From Arachnia propionica (GTDB lineage: Bacteria > Actinomycetota > Actinomycetes > Propionibacteriales > Propionibacteriaceae): 64,000 nucleotides of DNA. Below the pieces are notes generated by a model that saw nothing but the letters and a program-made list of their open reading frames with translations, was not told the origin of the DNA and made no database searches. Below, piece by piece: positions 49,789 through 58,646 of this stretch (its first letter is position 1; each line of letters begins with the position of its first letter). The translations under genes were made by a program, and so were the position numbers. The stretch lies in contig NZ_RQYT01000010.1 in the NCBI RefSeq assembly GCF_003932785.1, forward strand, positions 1 to 64,000. Reading direction: 5' to 3'.

Positions 49789-51280
49789 GCCCCTCCTCAG
49801 CGTCGTCGGGGTCTCCAAGTCGTTCCCCGGGGTGCGGGCCCTGTCGGGGGTGAGCTTCGAGGTGCGCCCCGGGACCGTCCACGCGGTGTGCGGGGAGAAC
49901 GGGGCGGGCAAGTCCACGCTGATGAAGATCATCAACGGCATCCACCGCCCCGACGAGGGCCACATCCTCATGCGCGGTGAGCCCGTCCACATCAAGAACC
50001 CGATCGACGCCCGGGCCCGCGGGATCGCGATGATCGCCCAGGAACTCAACTACGTCCCCGACATGACCATCGCGGAGAGCTTCTTCCTAGGGCGGCCCCC
50101 CACCCGGTTCGGGAGGGTCGACTGGGGCAGGATGCGGCGCGAGGCCGAGGAGGTGTTGCGCCGCGAGGGCATCGGGCTGTCCGTGCACCGTCGGCTGTCC
50201 AGCCTCACCGTCTCCGAGATCCAGATGCTGGAGATCCTCCGGGCGGTGCACCACAGCGCCGACGTCCTCATCATGGACGAACCGACCTCCGCCATCGCGC
50301 ACCGGGAGGTCCGGTCCCTTTTCGCGAAGATCGACGCCCTGCGCGCCGAGGGCAAGGCCATCATCTACATCTCCCACAAGATGGACGAGGTCTTCGAGAT
50401 CGCCGACGACATCACCATCCTCCGCGACGGGGCCGTCGTCAGCTCGCAGCCCGCCGACCGGATCAGCGTCGACGAGGTGATCGCCCAGATGGTCGGCCGG
50501 GACTTCGACCACCGCTCCTACCCGAAGGAGGAGATCCCCCTCGGCGAAACGGTGCTCCAGGTCACAGGGCTCGGCTCACGCACCCAGTTCGAGGACATCA
50601 CCCTGCACGTCCGGGCGGGGGAGATCGTCGGGCTGGCGGGTCTCATCGGTGCGGGCCGTTCCGAGGTGGTGCGGGCGATCTTCGGACTGGACCGTCACGA
50701 CACCGGGATGGTCGAGGTGGCGGGCAGGCCCGTGAGGATCACGTCGCCGCGTCGTGCCATCGCCGCCGGGATCGCGATGCTCAGCGAGGACCGCCGTCTC
50801 GTCGGGATCGTCCCGGAACTCAGCATCCGCAAGAATGCCACCCTCGCCAGCCTCGACAAGGTCGTCCACCACGGCTACGCGCACACCAGGGCGGAGGCGG
50901 GGCTCGTCCAGGAGGTGTTCTCGCGCCTCGACGTCAGGGCCCCCAGCATCGAGACGCGCATCGCGGCGCTCAGCGGCGGCAACCAGCAGAAGGTGCTGCT
51001 GGCCCGGTGGCTCATCGCCGACCCGAGGGTGCTGCTGCTCGACGAACCGACGCGCGGCATCGACGTCGGCGCCAAGTTCGAGATCTATCGGATCATGACC
51101 GACCTGGCCCGCCAGGGACGCGCGATCCTCATGATCTCCTCCGAACTCCCGGAACTCATGGGCATGTGCGACCGCATCCACGTCATGTCCGGTGGGCGGC
51201 TCACAGCCGAGCTGCAACGCGACGAGTTCTCCCAGGAGACCATCCTCAAACACGCCATGAAAGGGATCGAGGTGGCCTGA
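49781..51280 (+). CDS. Ribose-type sugar ABC importer, ATPase (two NBDs)
   Basis: 499 aa with two fused ATPase domains. NBD1 has VCGENGAGKST, LTVSEIQMLEI and VLIMDEPTSAI; NBD2 has a degenerate Walker A (LAGLIGAGRSEVVRAI) and intact ALSGGNQQKVLLARWL and LLLDEPTRGIDVGAK, the usual asymmetry of RbsA/XylG. Start GTG at 49781 overlaps the dehydrogenase stop. Energises uptake of a pentitol or pentose. Confidence 0.93.
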   Translation: MAEPLLSVVGVSKSFPGVRALSGVSFEVRPGTVHAVCGENGAGKSTLMKIINGIHRPDEGHILMRGEPVHIKNPIDARARGIAMIAQELNYVPDMTIAESFFLGRPPTRFGRVDWGRMRREAEEVLRREGIGLSVHRRLSSLTVSEIQMLEILRAVHHSADVLIMDEPTSAIAHREVRSLFAKIDALRAEGKAIIYISHKMDEVFEIADDITILRDGAVVSSQPADRISVDEVIAQMVGRDFDHRSYPKEEIPLGETVLQVTGLGSRTQFEDITLHVRAGEIVGLAGLIGAGRSEVVRAIFGLDRHDTGMVEVAGRPVRITSPRRAIAAGIAMLSEDRRLVGIVPELSIRKNATLASLDKVVHHGYAHTRAEAGLVQEVFSRLDVRAPSIETRIAALSGGNQQKVLLARWLIADPRVLLLDEPTRGIDVGAKFEIYRIMTDLARQGRAILMISSELPELMGMCDRIHVMSGGRLTAELQRDEFSQETILKHAMKGIEVA

Positions 51281-51282
51281 CC

Positions 51283-52293
51283 ATGCCCCTGAGAGCCAGT
51301 GGAGTCGACCTCAGCCGGTACTCCATCTTCGTCATTCTTCTCGCGGTGATCATCGCGGCGACGTTGCTGAGCCCGAACTTCCTCACCACCGACAACATCC
51401 TCAACGTGCTGCGTCAGGTGTCCGTGATCACCATCCTCGCCTACGGCGCGATGACCCTCATCATCGGCGGCATGATCGACCTGTCCGCGGGTGCCGTCAT
51501 GGCCTTCGCGGGCGTCATTTCGGTGATCGTGTACAAGAGCACCACCAACATGCTGCTCGCCATCATCGCAGGCATCGCCATCGGTGTCGCCTGCAACCTG
51601 TTCAACGCGTTCCTCGTGGCCTTCCTCCGCACCCCCGCCTTCATCGTCACCCTGGGCATGATGCTCATCGCGCGGGGCGCGGTGCTGCAGATCACCGGGG
51701 GCCAGAACGTCCTCCAACTCGGCGACTTCATCCTCATCGGGCAGGGTCTGTGGGGGTGGATCCCGGTGCCCGCCCTCATCCTGCTCGTCATCACCGTCGT
51801 CATCTGGTACCTCATGGGTCAGACCCGCTACGGACGTTCCGTCTACGCCGTCGGCGGCAACGAGGAGGCGGCGCGAGCAGCCGGCATCCCCATCAACTGG
51901 GTGAAGGTCAAGGCCTTCGTCGTCAACGGGGTCCTCGTCGGCATCGCCGGGGTGATCTTCATGTCGCGGGTCAATGCGGGCCTGCCCAACGCCGGGGTCG
52001 GCTACGAACTCCACGCCATCACGGCCCCCATCATCGGCGGCACCAGCTTCTCCGGCGGTGTCGGCACCACACTGGGCACCCTCGCCGGGGCGCTCATCGT
52101 CGGCGTGCTCACCAACATCATGAACCTCATCGGGATCGGCTCCTACGTCCAGCAGATCGTCATGGGCCTCATCATCGCGATCGCGGTCTCCTACGACGTG
52201 TGGAGCAAGCGCGGTCGAGTCCGCACCACCATCCTCACCACCGCCACCCCGGACGAATCCGCGTCCGGGACCGAACCACGTACCAGGTCCTAG
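51283..52293 (+). CDS. Ribose-type sugar ABC importer, permease
   Basis: 336 aa, eight to ten hydrophobic segments. IIGGMIDLSAGAVMAF, GFxxA-like LRTPAFIVTLGMMLIARG, VGGNEEAARAAGIPINWVK (the EAA-like coupling loop) and PIIGGTSFSGGVGTTLG are typical of RbsC/XylH permeases. The ATG is two bases after the ATPase stop. The C-terminus carries an unusual Thr/Ser-rich cytoplasmic tail (~20 residues). Confidence 0.93.
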   Translation: MPLRASGVDLSRYSIFVILLAVIIAATLLSPNFLTTDNILNVLRQVSVITILAYGAMTLIIGGMIDLSAGAVMAFAGVISVIVYKSTTNMLLAIIAGIAIGVACNLFNAFLVAFLRTPAFIVTLGMMLIARGAVLQITGGQNVLQLGDFILIGQGLWGWIPVPALILLVITVVIWYLMGQTRYGRSVYAVGGNEEAARAAGIPINWVKVKAFVVNGVLVGIAGVIFMSRVNAGLPNAGVGYELHAITAPIIGGTSFSGGVGTTLGTLAGALIVGVLTNIMNLIGIGSYVQQIVMGLIIAIAVSYDVWSKRGRVRTTILTTATPDESASGTEPRTRS

Positions 52294-52305
52294 AAAGGAA
52301 CAGAC

Positions 52306-53313
52306 ATGAGGATCAAACGAACCCTCGCCGGTATCGTCCTCGCAGTGCTCTCCGTGACCGCCACGGCCTGCGGGATCTCCACCACCACCCCCGGCTCCAG
52401 CCCCTCCACCGCCGCATCCCGGGAGGCCAAGTCCTCCTACCGGGTGGCCTACATCGCTCGCGCCCAGGTGGACTCCTTCGCGGCCTGGCTCGCCAACGAG
52501 ATGAAGGCCGAGGCGGCGAACCACCCCAACCTCACCCTCGACGTCTTCGACGGGCAGGCCGACGACGAGCAGGAGAACAAACACATCGAGAACGCCATCG
52601 CGGGAAAGTATGACGCGATCATCGTGCAGCCCAACAACGGTGAGGCGCAGCGTCCCTACATCGAGCAGGCCGTCGCGGCAGGCATGGTCACGATCACCAC
52701 GAATCCCCGGGTGGAGAACATCGCCGGGGCCTCCTCCGTCGACGCCAACCCCTACGACCAGGGTGCTGAGGTGGCGAAGGTGGCGCTGGAGCAGGTGCCC
52801 CAGGGCGGGAAGGTCGTCGTGCTCAACGGCCCCGGCGCGAACTTCCACTCCACCGCCCGTCGTGAGGCCTGGCAGAAGGAGTTCTTCGACAAGCGTCCGG
52901 ATGTGGTCATCGTGAACGAGAACGTGGCGAACTGGAACAAGGACGAGGCGCTGCGGCTCATGGAGGACTGGTCGCTGGCCACCCCGCAGATCGACGCGAT
53001 CATCTCCATGAACGACAACATGGCGGCGGGGGCCCTCGAGGCGGTCAAGGGCAAGCCCGGCTTCGAGAACATCCTCGCCTACGGCGTCGACGGCACCCCG
53101 GAGGCCTGTCTGCTCATCGAGGCGGGCACCATGACCGCCTCCACGCTGCAGAACGCGAAGGAACTGGCCCAGCTCAACATCTCCACCGTCCTGAAGCTCC
53201 TTGAGGGGAAGGAGAAGGAGATCAACGTCGACGTCGGCAACCCGCTCATCACCAAGGACAACGTCGCCGAGTACATCGAGCTGTACAAGCAGGCCGGTCT
53301 CATCGACGGCTGA
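52306..53313 (+). CDS. Sugar/polyol-binding lipoprotein of the ABC importer
   Basis: 335 aa. Signal peptide with lipobox TATAC (Cys 22) and a Ser/Thr linker. The type I periplasmic-binding fold follows: YRVAYIARAQVDSFAAWLAN, DAIIVQPNNGEAQRPYIEQA, GGKVVVLNGPGANFHSTAR, IDAIISMNDNMAAGALEAVK, ILAYGVDGTPEACLLI. It is of the RbsB/XylF group and would capture the polyol outside the membrane. GAAAGGA precedes the ATG. Ligand cannot be read from sequence; the operon suggests a pentitol. Confidence 0.92.
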   Translation: MRIKRTLAGIVLAVLSVTATACGISTTTPGSSPSTAASREAKSSYRVAYIARAQVDSFAAWLANEMKAEAANHPNLTLDVFDGQADDEQENKHIENAIAGKYDAIIVQPNNGEAQRPYIEQAVAAGMVTITTNPRVENIAGASSVDANPYDQGAEVAKVALEQVPQGGKVVVLNGPGANFHSTARREAWQKEFFDKRPDVVIVNENVANWNKDEALRLMEDWSLATPQIDAIISMNDNMAAGALEAVKGKPGFENILAYGVDGTPEACLLIEAGTMTASTLQNAKELAQLNISTVLKLLEGKEKEINVDVGNPLITKDNVAEYIELYKQAGLIDG

Positions 53314-53331
53314 GCCGGAAGGGAGAACGAG

Positions 53332-54099
53332 ATGAACGTGCTGGATCGGTTCCGGCTCGACGGGTTGACGGCCCTCGTCACAGGGACCGCCCGCGGGTTG
53401 GGACGCGAGTTCGCCCACGCGTTGGCCGAGGCGGGGGCCGAGGTCATCGTCCACGCCAGGACCCGGGAACAGGCCGAGGGGGTACGCGACGAACTGGGGG
53501 CCGCGGGATTCGTGGCCCACGCCGTCGCCGGGGATCTCAAGGATCGAGGGTGCATCCGAGAGCTGGTGGCCGAGGCGATCGGGTCGGCTGGGCGCATCGA
53601 CATCCTCGTCAACAACGCGGGGGCCTGCGTGCACGCCCCGGCTCTCAAGGTGAGCGACGAGGACTGGGACCATGTCATCGACACCAACGTGAACGCCCTG
53701 TGGCACGTCAGCCAGGAGGTCGGCGCCCACATGATCTCCCGGGGTGGTGGCAGGATCGTCAACATCGGGTCGATGTCGGGGGTCATCGTGAACCGCCCCC
53801 AGATGCAGCCCGCCTACAACGCCTCCAAGGCGGCCGTCCATCACCTGACCCGGTCGCTCGGGGCCGAGTGGGCGCCGCTCGGGGTGCGGGTCAACGCGGT
53901 GGCCCCCGGCTACGTCAAGACGGACATGTCACCCGTCGACGAGCCCAGGTTCCAGCAGCACTGGATCGAGGATGCGCCGCAGCGTCGCTACGCCCTGCCC
54001 GAGGAGATCGCGCCCGTGGTCGTGTTCCTCGCCTCCGACGCGGCGAGCTTCATGTCCGGCTCGATCGTGGTGGTCGACGGGGGGTACACACTGTTCTAG
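53332..54099 (+). CDS. Short-chain dehydrogenase, polyol-type
   Basis: 255 aa classical SDR. NAD-binding TGTARGLGREFA, NNAGACVHAP, catalytic Ser in IVNIGSMSG, YNASKAAVHHLTRSL (YxxxK), and C-terminal MSGSIVVVDGGYTLF. SDRs of this type in polyol operons oxidise D-arabinitol or similar to a ketopentose. Last gene of the unit, 18 bp after the binding protein with AAGGGAG upstream. With the zinc enzyme it would provide two entry points to the same kinase. Confidence 0.9.
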   Translation: MNVLDRFRLDGLTALVTGTARGLGREFAHALAEAGAEVIVHARTREQAEGVRDELGAAGFVAHAVAGDLKDRGCIRELVAEAIGSAGRIDILVNNAGACVHAPALKVSDEDWDHVIDTNVNALWHVSQEVGAHMISRGGGRIVNIGSMSGVIVNRPQMQPAYNASKAAVHHLTRSLGAEWAPLGVRVNAVAPGYVKTDMSPVDEPRFQQHWIEDAPQRRYALPEEIAPVVVFLASDAASFMSGSIVVVDGGYTLF

Positions 54100-54222
54100 C
54101 CCAGACGGCCACGGTCAAGGGTTTCGGGGCCGACGGGGAAAGGTGCACGCCGGGTGCCCCCGGCCTGCATGAATGTGCACTGTCCTTGTCGGGGGTGCCT
54201 CGAGACGGTTAGCTGGTGCCAC

Positions 54223-54253
54223 TGCGTCGGGCCGGATCATCCGGCCCGACGCA
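54223..54253. terminator. Perfect 15-bp hairpin before glpF
   Basis: TGCGTCGGGCCGGAT and ATCCGGCCCGACGCA are perfectly complementary around a single C. It may end the polyol operon or act in the glpF leader; no U-run follows. The rest of 54100–54302 shows no gene. Confidence 0.55.
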
Positions 54254-54302
54254 GGAGGAATCAGCGCCGGTCGTCGGCGCCCGAGTGACAGTGTTGTCAG
54301 GA

Positions 54303-55067
54303 ATGGAGCCTGCTGTGGGAACCATATTTCTATCCGAGACCGTCGGCTCGATGCTGCTGCTGCTCTTCGGCTGCGGTGTCGTCGCGAACACGGCGCTGAC
54401 GAAGACCAAGGGGCAGGGGACCGGCTTCCTGTTCGTCAACTGGGGCTGGGCCATCGGTGTGTTCATCGGTGTCATCGCCGCCTACAAGTCGGGCGGTCAC
54501 CTCAACCCCGCCGTCACCCTCGGCCTGCTCGCCAAGGGTGAGACGGTCATGGGGGGCCAGCCCGTGACCTTCGGTCTCATCGTCGCGTACCTCGGAGGAC
54601 AGATGCTCGGCGCGATGCTGGGTGCCCTGCTCGCCTGGGTGGCGTACAAGCAGCACTTCGACGAGGAGCCGGAGCCGGCCAGCAAGCTGGCCGTGTTCTC
54701 CACCTCACCGGGGATCCGCCATCCGCTGTGGAACCTCGCCACCGAGGCCATCGGCACCTTCGTCCTCGTCTTCGGGGTCCTGGCGGCCGGGCAGTACACC
54801 GCGTCGGCGGGCAGCGACCCGGCGAACCTCGGCTGGCTGGGCGCGCTGGGTGTGGCCCTGCTCGTCTTCGGTATCGGTGTCTCGCTCGGCGGCCCCACCG
54901 GGTACGCCATCAACCCCACCCGTGACCTCGGCCCCCGCATCATGCACGCCATCCTGCCCATCAAGGGCAAGGGCGGCTCCGACTGGGGCTACTCCTGGGT
55001 TCCCGTCGTCGGCCCCATCATCGGTGGTGTCGTGGCCGGTCTGCTGGCCGGTCCGCTGCTGCCCTGA
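54303..55067 (+). CDS. glpF: Glycerol facilitator, aquaporin family
   Basis: 254 aa with six helices and two half-helix loops. First loop has GGHLNPAVTLG (NPA); the second reads INPTRDLGPRI, with NPT in place of NPA, and the Asp after Arg that marks glycerol-conducting members. It lets glycerol diffuse in. The ATG at 54303 has AGGA right against it; GTG at 54315, with GGAG six bases upstream, could be the true start. 27 bp ahead of glpK, so one operon. Confidence 0.92.
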   Translation: MEPAVGTIFLSETVGSMLLLLFGCGVVANTALTKTKGQGTGFLFVNWGWAIGVFIGVIAAYKSGGHLNPAVTLGLLAKGETVMGGQPVTFGLIVAYLGGQMLGAMLGALLAWVAYKQHFDEEPEPASKLAVFSTSPGIRHPLWNLATEAIGTFVLVFGVLAAGQYTASAGSDPANLGWLGALGVALLVFGIGVSLGGPTGYAINPTRDLGPRIMHAILPIKGKGGSDWGYSWVPVVGPIIGGVVAGLLAGPLLP

Positions 55068-55094
55068 CCCGTTCCCAACCCTGAAGGAAACATC

Positions 55095-56618
55095 ATGACA
55101 GAGAAGAAATACGTCCTCGCCATCGACCAGGGCACCACGTCGTCCCGCGCCATCATCTTCGACCATGCCGGGCGGATCGTCTCGGTGGGCCAGTTGGAGC
55201 ACGAGCAGATCTTCCCCCGGGCCGGATGGGTTGAGCACGACGCCATCGAGATCTGGGAGAACGTCCGGGAGGTCGTCGCCCAGGCCCTGGCGAAGGCTGA
55301 ACTCAACAAGGACAACATCGTCGCGGTCGGCATCACCAATCAGCGTGAGACGACGCTGGTGTGGGACCGGACCACGGGCAAGCCCGTCCACAACGCCATC
55401 GTCTGGCAGGACACCCGCACCCAGAAGATCGTCGACGAACTGGGCGGCGACGTCGGCCCGGACCGGTACAAGGAACGCGTCGGTCTGCCCCTGGCCACCT
55501 ATTTCGCTGGCCCCAAGGTGAACTGGATCCTCGACAACGTCGAGGGTGCCCGTGCCAAGGCCGAGGCGGGCGATCTCGTCATGGGAACCATGGACACCTG
55601 GGTGCTGTGGAACCTCACCGGCGGGGTGAACGGCGGCGTCCACGTCACCGACGTCACCAATGCCTCGCGCACCATGCTCATGGACCTGCGCACCCTCGAC
55701 TGGGATCAGGAGATCGCCGCCGACATGGGCATCCCCATGTCGATGTTGCCCGAGATCAAGTCCTCCGCGGAGGTCTACGGCGTCGGTCGGGCCCAGGGAC
55801 TGCTGCCGGGGGTGCCGATCGCGGGCATCCTCGGCGACCAGCAGGCCGCCACCTTCGGGCAGGCCTGCTTCGAGACCGGCATGGCCAAGAACACCTACGG
55901 CACCGGCTGCTTCATGCTCATGAACACCGGCGAGGAGATCGTCCCGTCGAAGAACGGCCTGCTCACGACCGTCTGCTACCGCATCGGCGAGCAGAAGCCG
56001 GTGTACGCGTTGGAGGGCTCCATCGCGGTGGCGGGGTCGCTGGTGCAGTGGCTGCGTGACAACCTGCGCATGTTCGACTCCGCACCGGAGATCGAGCAGC
56101 TGGCCAGCACCGTCGAGGACAACGGCGGCGCCTACGTGGTCCCGGCCTTCTCCGGCCTGTTCGCCCCGTACTGGCGCTCCGATGCGCGCGGTGCGATCGT
56201 CGGGCTCACCCGTTACGTCAACCGCGGTCACATCGCCCGCGCCGTGCTGGAGGCCACCGCCTACCAGACCCGCGAGGTGCTGGACGCCATGGAGGCGGAC
56301 TCGGGTGTCAAGCTGGCGGAGCTCAAGGTCGACGGCGGCATGACCGCCAACGAGACCCTCATGCAGTTCCAGGCCGACCAGCTGGGTGTCGACGTGGTGC
56401 GTCCCGTCGTCGCGGAGACCACGGCGCTGGGTGCCGCGTATGCGGCGGGCATCGCCGTCGGCTTCTGGAACGGTGAGCAGGACGTCATCGACAACTGGGC
56501 CGAGGACAAGCGCTGGAGCCCGGCGATGGCCGACGATGAGCGCGCCCGGCTGTACCGCAACTGGAAGAAGGCCGTCACCAAGACCTTCGACTGGGTGGAC
56601 GACGACGTCGTCGAGTGA
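55095..56618 (+). CDS. glpK: Glycerol kinase
   Basis: 507 aa. [18 protein letters not shown] at the N-terminus, [56 protein letters not shown] (catalytic Asp) and [19 protein letters not shown] are the glycerol kinase signatures. It makes sn-glycerol 3-phosphate from glycerol brought in by GlpF. GAAGGAAA precedes the ATG. No glpD or glpR is next to it. Confidence 0.96.
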   Translation: MTEKKYVLAIDQGTTSSRAIIFDHAGRIVSVGQLEHEQIFPRAGWVEHDAIEIWENVREVVAQALAKAELNKDNIVAVGITNQRETTLVWDRTTGKPVHNAIVWQDTRTQKIVDELGGDVGPDRYKERVGLPLATYFAGPKVNWILDNVEGARAKAEAGDLVMGTMDTWVLWNLTGGVNGGVHVTDVTNASRTMLMDLRTLDWDQEIAADMGIPMSMLPEIKSSAEVYGVGRAQGLLPGVPIAGILGDQQAATFGQACFETGMAKNTYGTGCFMLMNTGEEIVPSKNGLLTTVCYRIGEQKPVYALEGSIAVAGSLVQWLRDNLRMFDSAPEIEQLASTVEDNGGAYVVPAFSGLFAPYWRSDARGAIVGLTRYVNRGHIARAVLEATAYQTREVLDAMEADSGVKLAELKVDGGMTANETLMQFQADQLGVDVVRPVVAETTALGAAYAAGIAVGFWNGEQDVIDNWAEDKRWSPAMADDERARLYRNWKKAVTKTFDWVDDDVVE

Positions 56619-56624
56619 TCGACG

Positions 56625-56661
56625 GCAGGGCCCCGCACCGGCAATCGGCGCGGGGCCCTGC
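56625..56661. terminator. Bidirectional terminator
   Basis: GCAGGGCCCCGC and GCGGGGCCCTGC, a perfect 12-bp stem with a 13-base loop, directly after the glpK stop and before the stop of the convergent gene. Confidence 0.85.
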
Positions 56662-56662
56662 T

Positions 56663-57226
56663 TCACACCCGGATCGGGTCATGCGGATCGACCCGGACAC
56701 TCTCCAGCCGCTCGTCAGCCTCGATGGCCTCGGCGATGTCCTTCGTGCAGCCGATGACGATGCTGGGCAGGTCGGTGTCGGCATCCAGCGTGAAGGTTCC
56801 ACCGTCGTCCCACATCCGGTTGGGCAACACCGGTGGGTCGGCAGGATCTTCCAGGGCCCGGCGAAGCTCCGGGGTGACCTCGACCACGAAGTATCCGCGG
56901 TGGCCATCGTTGAAGGTCATGTGGCGTGAGCCCTCAGGGCGGGGTCTGTGGGCGTAGCCGTCCCACTGCCCGACCCACACCGTCCCGGTGGCCTGTTCCA
57001 GCAGGATCTGCATCAGCGGCACCCGGGAATGAGACGAGTCGGCACCCTCAGCAGGCTCCCAGGGCCATGGCGAGCCACTGAAATCTTGCTGCCAAGGGCG
57101 ACCGGAAACTGATTCCCAGCTGGCACGGGCCAGATCGGTTCCCGGGGCGAGGTCCGCCCAGCGCACCGGGGAGTGGTCCGGGGTGGTCGCCGGGTTGAGC
57201 ACCCGGATGATGCAGGGCCAGTCCAT
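56663..57226 (-). CDS. Hypothetical protein
   Basis: 187 aa, not recognised. Soluble, acidic, Trp-rich at the N-terminus (PWQQDFSGSPWPWEPAEG), then an alpha/beta part (GTVWVGQWDGYAHRP, RGYFVVEVTPELRRAL, LPSIVIGCTKDIAEAIEADE). The start ATG at 57226 keeps the gene clear of the palindrome repeat at 57259–57331, into which the longer reading would extend; a GTG six residues further up is an alternative. Ends at the shared terminator with glpK. No neighbour gives a function. Confidence 0.55.
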   Translation of the reverse strand: MDWPCIIRVLNPATTPDHSPVRWADLAPGTDLARASWESVSGRPWQQDFSGSPWPWEPAEGADSSHSRVPLMQILLEQATGTVWVGQWDGYAHRPRPEGSRHMTFNDGHRGYFVVEVTPELRRALEDPADPPVLPNRMWDDGGTFTLDADTDLPSIVIGCTKDIAEAIEADERLESVRVDPHDPIRV

Positions 57227-57258
57227 CCCCACCCAGGTGCCCCATGAGTGAAGCACCG

Positions 57259-57331
57259 TCACGAATCGCCGTCCTGCTTCCATGGCAGCGTTGACATCGC
57301 GGTTTCGCCGAAGCAAAGCGGCGATTCGTGA
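57259..57331. repeat. REP-like palindrome (family A, copy 3)
   Basis: CACGAATCGCCG (57260–) and CGGCGATTCGTG (to 57330) are perfect 12-bp arms; the centre has GCAGCGTTGACATCGC, shared with 21024–21094. A further half-arm TCACGAATCGCC lies at 57346. The gap 57227–57446 otherwise looks empty. Confidence 0.75.
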
Positions 57332-57446
57332 CCACCCCATCACCATCACGAATCGCCCTCCTGGAGGGTTGTGCAGGGGAGGGTGAAGCTCGAGTCAGGG
57401 CAACTTTGATGCTGCGGCCGAAAACCCCTCCTTGTGTGCCGGAGAG

Positions 57447-58646
57447 TCAATCAGACAGTCTCCGGGCCGGGCCTCCCGGGCGGGTGACCAGCGTCGAGGC
57501 CCGGTCCTTCACCTCCGGGAACTCGGCGACGTAGCGCTCCAGCCAGGCCTGGGCGAAGGCCTCGGCCTCGCTGACCGGGACCAGCGCCCACACCGACCCG
57601 CCGAAGCCCGCGCCGAAGCTCGCCGCCGCCTTCGCGCCCAGCTCTCGGGCCAGCCGCTGCATCCGGATCGTCTCCGGGACCTGGTTGCCGAGGTTCGTCT
57701 CGGCGTTGCGCTGGGAGCGTTCCGCGAGTTCGCCGAACCGGTCGAGGTCGCCGTCGCGGAGTGCTGCCGTGGCGGCCGGGATCAGTTCCTCCGACTCGGT
57801 GATGAACGCCTTCAGCCGGGCGCTGAGCTCGTCGTCGTGGGCGACGACCGCGGTGAGCCCCTCCCAGGCGTCCTCGTCGCTGGCGAGGATGTCACCGATG
57901 GTGCCGTCCTCCGAGCCCGTCGCGTCGCTCCAGGCCGCCACGATCTCCCGGGTGAGCAGGGAGGCGCGGTTGTACGACTCCAACGCTGCCCCCGTCTTCT
58001 CCGCCAGCACGCCGCTCACCCCGACCACGAAGGTCCAATCGGCGGGGAAGGGTACGGACTCGCCCTCGCGGATCGGGCAGAACCGGAACTGGGTGAGCGC
58101 GTCGGCGCGGCAGCACAGCATCGCCGTGTGGTCCTCGGAGCCGCCGAACGTACCGACGCCCCGCTCACCAACGAGGGTGCCGAAGCTCATCCCGTTCTCG
58201 AAGCAGGCCATGTAGCCGGCCAGGTCCACCTGGTCGTGGATGTTGGCCCGCCACTCGTCGCGGTCACGGAATCCGTTGTGGTCGATGAGGGCCAGCGCCG
58301 TCGCGACGACCAGCGCCGAACTTGACGACATGCCCGACGCGAGTGGCAGCGTCGAGTCGAAGACCAGCCGTGCCGGTTTCAGCTCGCCGAAGTTGAGCAG
58401 CAACCGGTCGAGGACGGCCTGAAGGTAGCCTCCCCAGTGCCCGGCGGGCAGGTCGTTGGGCTGGCCGGGGGTCAGGGTCAACTCCTCGTCGGGGGAGGCC
58501 GACGTCGTCGCGGTGATGCCGGATGTGGCGTCGGACAGCTCGACGGTGATGCCGCGGTCGACGGCGGCCAGCAAGGAGTTCCCGCCTGCGTAGTCGGTGT
58601 GCTTGCCGAACACCTCGAGCCGCCCCGGGACGAACCACCGGATCAC
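57447..58646 (-). CDS. galK: Galactokinase-like GHMP kinase
   Basis: 399 aa. FVPGRLEVFGKHTDYAGGNS matches the galactokinase signature except Lys for the usual Glu in GEHTDY; PLASGMSSSSALVVATAL is the GHMP ATP-binding loop; GGSEDHTAMLC lies at the metal/Asp site, and GAGFGGSVWALVP is motif 3. It would phosphorylate galactose or a related sugar at C1. Start GTG at 58646 overlaps the stop of the nucleotidyltransferase gene (GTGA). No galT is seen next to it, so the symbol is tentative; the true sugar may differ. Confidence 0.78.
   Translation of the reverse strand: MIRWFVPGRLEVFGKHTDYAGGNSLLAAVDRGITVELSDATSGITATTSASPDEELTLTPGQPNDLPAGHWGGYLQAVLDRLLLNFGELKPARLVFDSTLPLASGMSSSSALVVATALALIDHNGFRDRDEWRANIHDQVDLAGYMACFENGMSFGTLVGERGVGTFGGSEDHTAMLCCRADALTQFRFCPIREGESVPFPADWTFVVGVSGVLAEKTGAALESYNRASLLTREIVAAWSDATGSEDGTIGDILASDEDAWEGLTAVVAHDDELSARLKAFITESEELIPAATAALRDGDLDRFGELAERSQRNAETNLGNQVPETIRMQRLARELGAKAAASFGAGFGGSVWALVPVSEAEAFAQAWLERYVAEFPEVKDRASTLVTRPGGPARRLSD

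Noticed and set aside
47134-50049. 971-codon open frame antisense to the pentitol operon
   Set aside because: Overlaps three well-supported genes in opposite sense and has only shadow composition.
51085-53844. 919-codon open frame antisense to permease, binding protein and SDR genes
   Set aside because: Same reason: typical reading of high-GC antisense, no domain seen.
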